DNA from: Sialis fuliginosa
Lineage: Eukaryota > Arthropoda > Insecta > Megaloptera > Sialidae
Direction of reading: 5' to 3'
Length of the DNA stretch: 64,000 nt
Assembly: GCA_961205875.1 (NCBI GenBank)
Contig: OY540810.1
Coordinates: forward strand, 36,394,001 to 36,458,000
The notes below the pieces were generated by a model that saw only the letters and a program-made list of their open reading frames with translations, did no database searches and was not told the DNA's origin. The position numbers and the translations under genes are program-made. Numbering within the stretch: position 1 is the stretch's first letter; every line of letters begins with the position of its first letter. Positions 23,420 through 33,920 of this stretch are shown piece after piece.

Positions 23420-24110
23420 CAGGGCCGGCCGAACGGCCAGGCGACCCAGGCGATAGCCTGGGGCGCTAATTTCGTGGGGGCGCCAATTATTTTAAACTTT
23501 TTTTCTATGTTCTGTTCTAGGGCGCCAAATTTAAGCTATATATATTTTTTGAATAATAGTTTTGATTTTTTCTGCAAAATAATTCATTTTACTTAATAGA
23601 ATGCTTAATATCAAAAATAAATTATTTATTAAACATTTTTTTACAAAACTTGAAAAGCACAGTGCCAAATCTGTGGGTGGCTTTGCTAATTCTTGTAACA
23701 ATTCCGGTTAGTGTAGCTAGTGGTGAAAGAAGTTTTAGTAAATTAAAATAATTGATAAAAACTTATTTGCAATCGGCTATGATAGAAGATAGGTTGAATA
23801 ATTTGGCTATTCTTTCAATTGAAAATAAGGTTGTAGCAAACCTCAATTTTGAGACAGCAATCGATAATTTTGCAGATATGAAAGCCAGGAAGAAATCTTT
23901 TATATAATTTTAGTTATATTATATATTATTTATCAATTATATGTTATATTATATTATTATATTACACTAATGAATTAATAACAAGATAATTTTCTCACGC
24001 TTTTTTTTTTGTGCGGATAATTTTTAATGATCGTCACTGTGGCGGTGGAAAGGGGGGGGGCGTCAAAAAAAATCTCGCCTGGGGCGCCAGAATCGCAAAG
24101 GCCGGCTCTG
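23420..24110 (+). mobile_element. hAT-derived element A1 (left border of the composite)
   Basis: 691 bp. The left end is CAGGGCCGGCC and the right end GGCCGGCTCTG, with subterminal GC-rich matches (gcctggggcgc near both ends). It is nearly identical to A2 at 29389-30082; I see a c/t change in the left GC block, a 4-bp indel near 23540, one a/g change and G-run length differences. It carries the relic of a hAT C-terminal domain. Left flank gattcact, right flank gtaaaaaa: the flanks of this copy do not match each other, which is explained only when both copies are considered together. Confidence 0.9.
23649..23907 (+). pseudogene. hAT transposase C-terminal relic in A1
   Basis: The frame reads VTIPVSVASGERSFSKLK, a stop codon, then LIKTYL, RLNNLAILSIEN and NFADMKARK. 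This is the recognisable dimerisation domain at the end of hAT transposases (as also found in ZMYM1-like proteins). Only this C-terminal part is present and an in-frame TAA interrupts it, so it is non-functional. The same TAA is found in A2, so both copies descend from one already-dead master. Confidence 0.85.
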
Positions 24111-24176
24111 GTAAAAAATATTGTACATTTTTGCTAATAGATACCTCTGAAAACATTGTTCACGAATGTTAACAAG

Positions 24177-24193
24177 ATGCAATTAAGGGTTAA
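24177..24193. repeat. 17-bp inverted repeat at the left edge of the satellite
   Basis: atgcaattaagggttaa here is exactly reverse-complemented at 28424-28440. The last three bases overlap the first satellite unit. Directly upstream, aatgttaac...atgcaatt also occurs as a direct match right of the array near 28570. Confidence 0.85.
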
Positions 24194-27100
24194 GAGCATC
24201 ACGCACTTAAAGACCTTCGCGTGCTACTTCCCTTTTTAAAAACAAGTTAAAACTAAAAAAACAAATAAAAACTCATACGCTAACAAAGAAGTAAATTGAA
24301 TAGTTAATATCTCAGCTTGGCGCGATCGAAGAGACTCCAGTTTTTTTTTTAAAATGTAGCTTACACTATTATCTTTAAGAGCATCACGCACTTAAAGACC
24401 TTCGCGTGCTCCTTCCTTTTTTAAAAACAAGTTAAAACTAAAAAAACAAATTAAAACTCATACGCTAACAAAGAAGTAAATTGAATAGTTAATATCTCAG
24501 CTTGGCGCGATCGAAGAGACTCCAGTTTTTTTTTTAAAATGTAGCTTACACTATTATCTTTAAGAGCATCACGCACTTAAAGACCTTCGCGTGCTCCTTC
24601 CCTTTTTAAAAACAAGTTAAAACTAAAAAAACAAATTAAAACTCATACGCTAACAAAGAAGTAAATTGAATAGTTAATATCTCAGCTTGGCGCGATCGAA
24701 GAGACTCCAGTTTTTTTTTAAAATGTAGCTTACACTATTATCTTTAAGAGCATCATGCACTTAAAGACCTTCGCGTGCTCCTTCCCTTTTTAAAAACAAG
24801 TTAAAACTAAAAAAACAAATTAAAACTCATACGCTAACAAAGAAGTAAATTGAATAGTTAATATCTCAGCTTGGCGCGATCGAAGAGACTCCAGTTTTTT
24901 TTTAAAATGTAGCTTACACTATTATCTTTAAGAGCATCACGCACTTAAAGACCTTCGCGTGCTCCTTCCCTTTATAAAAACAAGTTAAAACTAAAAAAAC
25001 AAATTAAAAATCATACGCTAACAAAGAAGTAAATTGAATAGTTAATATCTCAGCTTGGCGCGATCGAAGAGACTCCAGTTTTTTTTTTAAATGTAGCTTA
25101 CACTATTATCTTTAAGAGCATCACGCACTTAAAGACCTTCGCGTGCTACTTCCCTTTTTAAAAACAAGTTAAAACTAAAAAAACAAATTAAAACTCATAC
25201 GCTAACAAAGAAGTAAATTGAATAGTTAATATCTCAGCTTGGCGCGATCGAAGAGACTCCAGTTTTTTTTTTAAAATGTAGCTTACACTATTATCTTTAA
25301 GAGCATCACGCACTTAAAGACCTTCGCGTGCTCCTTCCCTTTTTAAAAACAAGTTAAAACTAAAAAAACAAATTAAAACTCATACGCTAACAAAGAAGTA
25401 AATTGAATAGTTAATATCTCAGCTTGGCGCGATCGAAGAGACTCCAGTTTTTTTTTAAAATGTAGCTTACACTATTATCTTTAAGAGCATCACGCACTTA
25501 AAGACCTTCGCGTGCTCCTTCCCTTTTTAAAAACAAGTTAAAACTAAAAAAACAAATTAAAACTCATACGCTAACAAAGAAGTAAATTGAATAGTTAATA
25601 TCTCAGCTTGGCGCGATCGAAGAGACTCCAGTTTTTTTTTAAAATGTAGCTTACACTATTATCTTTAAGAGCATCACGCACTTAAAGACCTTCGCGTGCT
25701 CCTTCCCTTTTTAAAAACAAGTTAAAACTAAAAAAACAAATTAAAACTCATACGCTAACAAAGAAGTAAATTGAATAGTTAATATCTCAGCTTGGCGCGA
25801 TCGAAGAGACTCCAGTTTTTTTTTAAAATGTAGCTTACACTATTATCTTTAAGAGCATCACGCACTTAAAGACCTTCGCGTGCTCCTTCCCTTTTTAAAA
25901 ACAAGTTAAAACTAAAAAAACAAATTAAAAATCATACGCTAACAAAGAAGTAAATTGAATAGTTAATATCTCAGCTTGGCGCGATCGAAGAGACTCCAGT
26001 TTTTTTTTTAAATGTAGCTTACACTATTATCTTTAAGAGCATCATGCACTTAAAGACCTTCGCGTGCTCCTTCCCTTTTTAAAAACAAGTTAAAACTAAA
26101 AAAACAAATTAAAACTCATACGCTAACAAAGAAGTAAATTGAATAGTTAATATCTCAGCTTGGCGCAATCGAAGAGACTCCAGTTTTTTTTTAAAATGTA
26201 GCTTACACTATTATCTTTAAGAGCATCACGCACTTAAAGACCTTCGCGTGCTCCTTCCCTTTTTAAAAACAAGTTAAAACTAAAAAAACAAATTAAAACT
26301 CATACGCTAACAAAGAAGTAAATTGAATAGTTAATATCTCAGCTTGGCGCGATCGAAGAGACTCCAGTTTTTTTTTAAAATGTAGCTTACACTATTATCT
26401 TTAAGAGCATCACGCACTTAAAGACCTTCGCGTGCTCCTTCCCTTTTTAAAAACAAGTTAAAACTAAAAAAACAAATTAAAACTCATACGCTAACAAAGA
26501 AGTAAATTGAATAGTTAATATCTCAGCTTGGCGCGATCGAAGAGACTCCAGTTTTTTTTTAAAATGTAGCTTACACTATTATCTTTAAGAGCATCACGCA
26601 CTTAAAGACCTTCGCGTGCTCCTTCCCTTTTTAAAAACAAGTTAAAACTAAAAAAACAAATTAAAAATCATACGCTAACAAAGAAGTAAATTGAATAGTT
26701 AATATCTCAGCTTGGCGCGATCGAAGAGACTCCAGTTTTTTTTTAAAATGTAGCTTACACTATTATCTTTAAGAGCATCACGCACTTAAAGACCTTCGCG
26801 TGCTCCTTTCCTTTTTAAAAACAAGTTAAAACTAAAAAAACAAATTAAAACTCATACGCTAACAAAGAAGTAAATTGAATAGTTAATATCTCAGCTTGGC
26901 GCGATCGATGAGACTCCAGTTTTTTTTAAAATGTAGCTTACACTATTATCTTTAAGAGCATCACGCACTTAAAGACCTTTGCGTGCTCCTTCCCTATTTA
27001 AAAACAAGTTAAAACTAAAAAAACAAATTAAAACTCATACGCTAACAAAGAAGTAAATTGAATAGTTAATATCTCAGCTTGGCGCGATCGAAGAGACTCC

Positions 27101-28427
27101 AGTTTTTTTTTAAAATGTAGCTTACACTATTATCTTTAAGAGCATCACGCACTTAAAGACCTTCGCGTGCTCCTTCCCTTTTTAAAAACAAGTTAAAACT
27201 AAAAAAACAAATTAAAACTCATACGCTAACAAAGAAGTAAATTGAATAGTTAATATCTCAGCTTGGCGCGATCGAAGAGACTCCAGTTTTTTTTTTAAAT
27301 GTAGCTTACACTATTATCTTTAAGAGCATCACGCACTTAAAGACCTTCGCGTGCTCCTTCCCTTTTTAAAAACAAGTTAAAACTAAAAAAACAAATTAAA
27401 AATCATACGCTAACAAAGAAGTAAATTGAATAGTTAATATCTCAGCTTGGCGCGATCGAAGAGACTCCAGTTTTTTTTTTAAATGTAGCTTACACTATTA
27501 TCTTTAAGAGCATCATGCACTTAAAGACCTTCGCGTGCTCCTTCCCTTTTTAAAAAGAAGTTAAAACTAAAAAAACAAATTAAAACTCATACGCTAACAA
27601 AGAAGTAAATTGAATAGTTAATATCTCAGCTTGGCGCGATCGAAGAGACTCCAGTTTTTTTTTAAAATGTAGCTTACACTATTATCTTTAAGAGCATCAC
27701 GCACTTAAAGACCTTCGCGTGCTCCTTCCCTTTTTAAAAACAAGTTAAAACTAAAAAAACAAATTAAAACTCATACGCTAACAAAGAAGTAAATTGAATA
27801 GTTAATATCTCAGCTTGGCGCGATCGAAGAGACTCCAGTTTTTTTTTAAAATGTAGCTTACACTATTATCTTTAAGAGCATCACGCACTTAAAGACCTTC
27901 GCGTGCTCCTTCCCTTTTTAAAAACAAGTTAAAACTAAAAAAACAAATTAAAACTCATACGCTAACAAAGAAGTAAATTGAATAGTTAATATCTCAGCTT
28001 GGCGCGATCGAAGAGACTCCAGTTTTTTTTTAAAATGTAGCTTACGCTATTATCTTTAAGAGCATCACGCACTTAAAGACCTTCGCGTGCTCCTTCCCTT
28101 TTTAAAAACAAGTTAAAACTAAAAAAACAAATTAAAAATCATACGCTAACAAAGAAGTAAATTGAATAGTTAATATCTCAGCTTGGCGCGATCGAAGAGA
28201 CTCCAGTTTTTTTTTAAAATGTAGCTTACACTATTATCTTTAAGAGCATCACGCACTTAAAGACCTTCGCGTGCTCCTTCCCTTTTTAAAAACAAGTTAA
28301 AACTAAAAAAACAAATTAAAACTCATACGCTAACAAAGAAGTAAATTGAATAGTTAATATCTCAGCTTGGCGCGATCGAAGAGACTCCAGTTTTTTTTTT
28401 AAATGTAGCTTACACTATTATCTTTAA
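24191..28427 (+). repeat. 184-bp satellite array, 23 units
   Basis: Twenty-three head-to-tail units, average 184 bp, with very few substitutions between units. Each unit has a GC-richer start (gcatcacgcacttaaagacc, ttcgcgtgctcc), in which gagca...cgc pairs with gcg-tgctc as a small hairpin, a middle AT part, then cagcttggcgcgatcgaaga and gactccag before a T8-T10 run. Variants (catgcac, aaaatcatacg, tgctacttcc, taaatg) mark individual units and reveal a four-unit period in the second half. Start and end are sharp and coincide with the 17-bp inverted repeat. Confidence 0.98.
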
Positions 28428-28440
28428 CCCTTAATTGCAT
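28424..28440. repeat. 17-bp inverted repeat at the right edge of the satellite
   Basis: ttaacccttaattgcat, exact complement of 24177-24193. Together they bracket the array, as terminal inverted repeats would bracket a mobile minisatellite element of about 4.26 kb. Confidence 0.85.
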
Positions 28441-28620
28441 GATTTTTTTTATTTTAACGAAATATTAATTTTTTGAAGCAGAAGTAGGCTAGATTTAAGG
28501 GAAAAATAGTAAAAAAAATCTTTTTTTGAAAATAAAAGTTTATTTCATTTTTTTGACTTTGTAAACAAATGTTAACGTCATGCAATTTTATTATAATTCA
28601 AATGGTTCATAACAGAGGAG

Positions 28621-28740
28621 AAATATCTGCCATGAGTGTCATGGGACTTTCTTATACGTAGTACAGAGATTAAACAGTGTGTGTGTTTGCCATAGGTACC
28701 ATGGGACTTTCTTATACGTAATACTGATAGTGAACAGTGT
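28621..28740 (+). repeat. Tandem duplication, 2 x 60 bp
   Basis: atgggactttcttatacgta occurs at 28641 and 28701, with flanking matches (tgccat upstream, aacagtgt downstream) at the same 60-bp spacing. Two units only. Confidence 0.85.
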
Positions 28741-29380
28741 AGGTGAATCTAAATAATTACATAAAAAATTTCCTTCTGGCTAAATTATAAATGTTGGAAA
28801 AAAATGTATAGGGAATAAATTATAGATAATAACATACTCGACATTTTTTATCTAAAACATTTTTTCTTAATTCAAAAATTTACAAGAGTAAACATCTGAT
28901 TTCAGTTATTACGTTAAAAAAATCACTTGTTATATAATGGAGAGAATAATATTACCTTTTTTTTATTATTAAAATTATATTTTTATAAATTATATAATTA
29001 TTATTAACTATAAACAATGAGGATATGTACATTCGTTAACAAAACTTAGTTTTATTGCTCTTTCGACAAGTGCATGATGTAAACATACGTTAACAAATAA
29101 AAACCATTACATAAATATCAGAACCGAAACGAAAAAATCAAATAAATAATATGAATCACAATGTACATACCTGGTAAACACTATACAAAAAGTTAATTAG
29201 CAAAATCACGCGTATTATAAAAATTAGACGATACTTCTTCAGCGACAATTCGCTCTAATTTAAAAAAACGGTTACTCTGATGAATGTAACAATATATTTT
29301 TTTTAATATGCCATCCGTTCATCATTATTGATAAATTTTCAATTTATTAGAATCTATAGATTGGTTTAATACTTGGATAA
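28741..29380. other. AT-rich right flank of segment X
   Basis: No gene or repeat ends found. Recurrent cgttaacaaa-type words (29034, 29086) echo the gttaacaaga at the left edge of the satellite array. Confidence 0.5.
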
Positions 29381-29388
29381 GTAAAAAA

Positions 29389-30082
29389 CAGGGCCGGCCG
29401 AACGGCCAGGCGACCCAGGCGACAGCCTGGGGCGCTAATTTCGTGGGGGCGCCAATTATTTTAAACTTTTTTTCTATGTTCTGTTCTAGGGCGCCAAATT
29501 TAAGCTATATACATATATTTTTTGAATAATAGTTTTGATTTTTTCTGCAAAATAATTCATTTTACTTAATAAAATGCTTAATATCAAAAATAAATTATTT
29601 ATTAAACATTTTTTTACAAAACTTGAAAAGCACAGTGCCAAATCTGTGGGTGGCTTTGCTAATTCTTGTAACAATTCCGGTTAGTGTAGCTAGTGGTGAA
29701 AGAAGTTTTAGTAAATTAAAATAATTGATAAAAACTTATTTGCAATCGGCTATGATAGAAGATAGGTTGAATAATTTGGCTATTCTTTCAATTGAAAATA
29801 AGGTTGTAGCAAACCTCAATTTTGAGACAGCAATCGATAATTTTGCAGATATGAAAGCCAGGAAGAAATCTTTTATATAATTTTAGTTATATTATATATT
29901 ATTTATCAATTATATGTTATATTATATTATTATATTACACTAATGAATTAATAACAAGATAATTTTCTCACGCTTTTTTTTTTGTGCGGATAATTTTTAA
30001 TGATCGTCACTGTGGCGGTGGAGGGGGGGGGGCGTCAAAAAAAATCTCGCCTGGGGCGCCAGAATCGCAAAGGCCGGCTCTG
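29389..30082 (+). mobile_element. hAT-derived element A2 (right border of the composite)
   Basis: 694 bp, the same element as A1 in the same orientation, with CAGGGCCGGCC and GGCCGGCTCTG ends. Left flank gtaaaaaa (29381-29388), right flank gattcact (30083-30090). Each flank matches the opposite side of A1. Confidence 0.9.
29622..29880 (+). pseudogene. hAT transposase C-terminal relic in A2
   Basis: Same reading as in A1, including the internal TAA after the SFSKLK motif and the closing NFADMKARK block. Non-functional and lacking the catalytic part of a transposase. Confidence 0.85.
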
Positions 30083-30090
30083 GATTCACT
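30083..30090. other. Outer 8-bp target duplication, right
   Basis: gattcact immediately after A2, followed by the continuation of the host repeat (cgaca, then a GACA run and cacggaacgaaaagtgtttg). Confidence 0.85.
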
Positions 30091-30429
30091 CGACAATAAG
30101 ACAGACAGACAGACACGGAACGAAAAGTGTTTGGGTTGACCTGAAACGGAAAGATCAATTTAAAATTTTGAAATCGGAGAACAATTTTTTTTCTCATTTT
30201 AAAACAATCACAAAACTTCTCGTATCTTCGATATGGCGAGGAAGCAATACAGTAGTATCTTTTACATCACGATATCAAGATTAAGATATAATATCGAAAG
30301 TAGGTACATACTAACTTCTTCCAATCTACAAATGAATAGTTCAGAACAATGGGATCGTTTCCAGTATCGTACACTATACATCTTTACCAAGTATGTATTA
30401 TAAAATACTTTCATCTGATATATTCGGTT

Positions 30430-30620
30430 GTATTATCCACACCACAGTTGGCTCGTTGTTGTCTCATTAACGCCCTTACGTAACACGCTACGTCTATCTC
30501 TGTCTGATAGCACGGAGAGCGCCGATGTGTGTCTCCGTTTTTTGCTTCTGCGGTAACATCCTCTAACGACCTTGCGAAAGAGTCGACGCTCCGATTCGGT
30601 GCTTTGGATCGTATTGTTTT
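30430..30620. promoter_or_regulatory. GC-richer island, candidate regulatory DNA
   Basis: Non-repetitive, CpG-containing patch (acgctacgtctatctctgtc, gagcgccgatgtgtgtctcc, aagagtcgacgctccgattc). No splice-supported frame. Could be an enhancer or an alternative promoter. Confidence 0.25.
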
Positions 30621-30970
30621 AAATACGTGTGGTAATTGTCTTATTCACCTCTTATTTACTATTTAGTTGTAATTACCGGTTTCTGAAATAATTAATTAAT
30701 ACAAATTGAATTTGTGTTTATACATTTATTATGTATTTAAAAATTAATCAAGATTTAATAAATTGTTATTTTCTTTTATATACATGAAATGTACTGTATA
30801 TAATATAATATATAATTTATTATGTTTCGAGGATCCCTGAACTGAGCATGAATATATTTTCAAGAGTTTTAGATTAAAATTCATTTATATATCAATTAAT
30901 TTGCACAATTATCACTAAACTGAAAACGGATATTTACATTCGTCAATTTTTCAAAATTTTATTTATTTAT

Positions 30971-31504
30971 AAGGTAGTGGCACCAGTCTTGGTAAGGACT
31001 CCAGTAATGGCAAATTTTTAATTAAATGAATTAGAAATATGTGTTGATATTTGATTACTATCATTTCTGAATATTAATCTATATACATTTAACTGTCTTA
31101 CAGCGTGATTTAATGACAATCGGCCAATAGGTGTCAAATTGGTGGACATTTAAACTAATTATTAGTATAATTTATTTATTAATTATTATATTATCATAGC
31201 AACTGCTTTACATTGTTTCAAATTTGACGATTATTTCTTTTATATCTTTTGTGTCGTAGTACTTATCATTTTGTAATCATTAGAAAGTGTCCATCACGTG
31301 CTCATTACTAGAGAAAAAACATGAACAAAATAAAAAGCTATAATTTAAAAAAACAAACTATATTTGGTGACTTTGGTAATTAAATTGATTAAATAAAGAG
31401 TGAATTATTTTATTTATTATAACAATTACAAAAAACAAGTCCATTAATAAAAAAAAAAACAACGAAAAATTACTTATAGCGGCCATAACTGGTGCCTTTA
31501 CCTT
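30971..31504 (+). mobile_element. AAGGTA-family TIR element, copy 1
   Basis: About 534 bp, starting aaggtagtggcaccagtctt and ending aactggtgcctttacctt; the ends are inverted repeats of about 17 bp. Interior blocks (cagcgtgatttaatgacaat, tcggccaataggtgtcaa, tagcaactgctttacattgt) are shared with copies at 45024, 49326 and 63681. No transposase; non-autonomous family of unassigned superfamily. Confidence 0.8.
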
Positions 31505-32460
31505 ATATATTTAAAAAGTTAATAATAATAGTTTAACAAAAAGTTAAAGAACTAGCTATTTTTTTCAAGTTAATGACAAATAAAATAAACTTTATCAGGT
31601 GTTCTAGTAACAAAATGTGAGATCGCCATAATATAAACTTCATTGTTTTGGAAAGTGATTTTCTTACGTAACTAGTCTTTATAAAATATATTGATTTTTC
31701 CCTAAATAGCTACTTTACTCCTTTCCCCTTCTTGCTATCTATTATCCGGCTCTGAAATATCAATGATAGCAAAACCGTAGATGGGTAACCATAATTCGAT
31801 ATGAAAATATAAAATATTTTTCAAATTGGAATACCGATTTTTCTGCGAAGTTATTTCTATTAATCTCTAGCCAATTTATACTCATATAGAAATATGTGGG
31901 CTCTGGTATGTACTTTTTGACTCCATTTTACAGATTACATGTACATAATCTTATACAATTTTTGTCTATTTGTCTGACTTGACACAAAAACTGCTGAATC
32001 ATTTTTGATGGGACTTTCGCTGCTAGAAAGTCTAAAATTTTAGAATGAGTTAAGTTAAGGATATATTTTATGATAATTGATTTACGGTATAGTATAGATC
32101 CGTAGGTATTTTATCCTTTTGTTACGGAATTTTTTTAACAAATATATGTGAATAATACCTTTCTCCGCCGTATAACACAGTAAAAACTCATACGCTTTTC
32201 ATGGAGAAAAATTACAATTCCTAAATAAACATTTAATAATTTACATACTTATTGTATTTTTAAATAAAATATTATAACTTTTATAATGAGTCTGTAAATT
32301 ATTGCAATACAGATTGTAAATTTTTATTCAGGAATTGTAATTTTTCCTAAAATTAATTTTGTTCGTTTATTGGACGATTGCATCCATATATACGAAATGT
32401 CTACTCGTAACGAAAGGGTTAAGGGAATTTACAGTAAAAATGAAAAGTATAATCAATGGT
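31505..32460. other. AT-rich non-coding stretch
   Basis: No supported exon or paired repeat ends. Confidence 0.5.
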
Positions 32461-32579
32461 AAATTGTGAACGTTTCTTTAGAACAGCAAGTGACGCGGGC
32501 ATTTACTGAATTTGAAAGATATACAGGGAGAATTTAGTCTCGTATATAATAAAACATTTCAGTACGTTTTTATATCGTA

Positions 32580-32770
32580 CTGGTATGCGCCATGGCACAC
32601 CGATGAGTAACCTCTGTAAGTTTGTGAATTTCACGGTCCAGTTGTTCGCGCTGTCTTTCCGCCGCCTTGAACGTTTTCCAAGTTCGTGGGAAGCCTGGAG
32701 GTGTGGGAATCTCGGGCCAAGTATTGACCGTATTCATTTAAATTCATGCTTTAACTGCACCGACTATTTC
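32580..32770. promoter_or_regulatory. GC-richer island, candidate regulatory DNA
   Basis: Contains tgttcgcgctgtctttccgc and gaagcctggaggtgtgggaa within AT-rich surroundings; no repeat signature. The short open frame across it has no family similarity I recognise. Confidence 0.25.
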
Positions 32771-32810
32771 ATATTGTTGTTCATTTAAATGCTATAATTT
32801 CAGTGGCGGG

Positions 32811-33150
32811 TCGGAACGTAAAATTATGTATTTTTTATTTTCTTATATTCTGAAGTGTGCAAAATTGATAAATACGTTGTCGTCTTTCTGTCTGTCTGTT
32901 ATTGCGCTTATAACTTGAGAACCGCTTATCTGATTTACGTGTTTTTTTTTTAATTCATAGATATGTTCTCTGGCCAGGTTATAGGATATATTTTGTTGCG
33001 TTAGGTAACATAAGTAATAAGCAGTGACGATTATAGTAAATTAAATCGAAAAAAAAGATTGCTGCCAACGCGCTCTTTTGCAATACGCTGACTAAACCGT
33101 TAAATATTGTACAAAATAATGTAGTAATGAATTCTGTAGAATCAAAAGAT
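32811..33150 (+). repeat. Interspersed repeat with a GTCT run
   Basis: Contains tctgtctgtctgtta, acttgagaaccgcttatctg and agatatgttctctggccagg. The reverse complement of these blocks occurs at 39440-39710, so they are two opposite copies of one family. Starts near a cagtggcgggtcgg that resembles a hAT terminus, but no partner end was found. Confidence 0.6.
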
Positions 33151-33700
33151 CTAAAATAAAGTCCGCGATACCTTATATATCAGTGAGAAAATTAAAGATG
33201 TTTATGATCTGCGAAACATTAATCTTAGATTAGGAAAGACTATGAATAAATAACGAACAATGCTAGTCCGTATATGAAAGTGTTACCAAAATTTTACGGC
33301 GGCCATATTTTCTTAAATCTCACAATCGTCATTTCCATTCATATTATCCCAGAGGCGTCAGTTGAAAATTTATAATGTGCAAATATGCTTTAAGTTACAA
33401 TTGAATTTAGTATGTCTGTATGAGAGATGATAGTTCCAAATAGACATTTCTCTGTTAATCAATTATCATTTAAATACTTTTAAAGATAATATAAAAGATT
33501 TATTATTAATTAATTTTATAATTCAAAACAATTATTTTAAAATCTGAATGATACGCCAATGATTCGTGGAGCGATATGGTAACAACGTTAGGTAATGTGT
33601 TATTTTTCCTTGTGTAAGACTTAAATATTATTGAAATATAATTAATTCTACCATAGTAACGAAAATAGCCCATCTGCGTTCAAACTGTGTTCAGATAAAG
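33151..33700. other. AT-rich non-coding stretch
   Basis: No supported feature seen. Confidence 0.5.
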
Positions 33701-33719
33701 TTTATCATTCGTTTTATGC

Positions 33720-33920
33720 ACTCGTTTTTATTTGTATGTGCAAACGTCACGAGCCCACGTGTTCCAAGCAGATGCTACCACCTGCGAAGGAAATTGCACT
33801 GTCTTTCCCTGCCTAATTTATCATTCGCTCGCAAACTTTTCACTTGGAAAAGTAGCTGAATGCGCCATTTTATTGTCCTGTAACTGATTCGTACGCGAGG
33901 CCTATTATTCCCGTATTATT
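33720..33920. promoter_or_regulatory. GC-richer island, candidate regulatory DNA
   Basis: Contains an E-box-like CACGTG (cccacgtgttcc) and CACCTGC (ctaccacctgcgaagg) close together, plus acgcgaggcc. No repeat ends. Clustered bHLH-type sites suggest, but do not prove, an enhancer. Confidence 0.3.

Larger units (their letters stand above)
24111..29388. other. Segment X between the two hAT copies
   Basis: 5278 bp bounded on both sides by gtaaaaaa (24111-24118 and 29381-29388). It consists of a 60-bp left spacer, the 184-bp satellite array and about 950 bp of AT-rich right flank with a 2 x 60-bp duplication. No open frame of note. Joining its ends at one gtaaaaaa gives a continuous sequence (acttggataa-gtaaaaaa-tattgtac), consistent with X once having been a circle or tandem unit carrying one hAT insertion. 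Confidence 0.7.

Noticed and set aside
23649-23907. Functional hAT transposase or domesticated hAT gene
   Set aside because: Only the C-terminal domain is present, with an in-frame stop shared by both copies, and no upstream catalytic region.
24191-28427. CRISPR-like or gene-cluster reading of the regular repeat array
   Set aside because: Units are fully repetitive with no unique spacers, no coding frames survive, and the genes around it are plainly eukaryotic.
24111-29388. Integrated viral circle
   Set aside because: Segment X has no open frame or viral hallmark; a satellite-bearing circle of host DNA explains the structure without a virus.
23420-30082. Two independent hAT insertions flanking a satellite
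   Set aside because: Independent insertions would each have their own matching 8-bp flanks; here the flanks match only across the pair.
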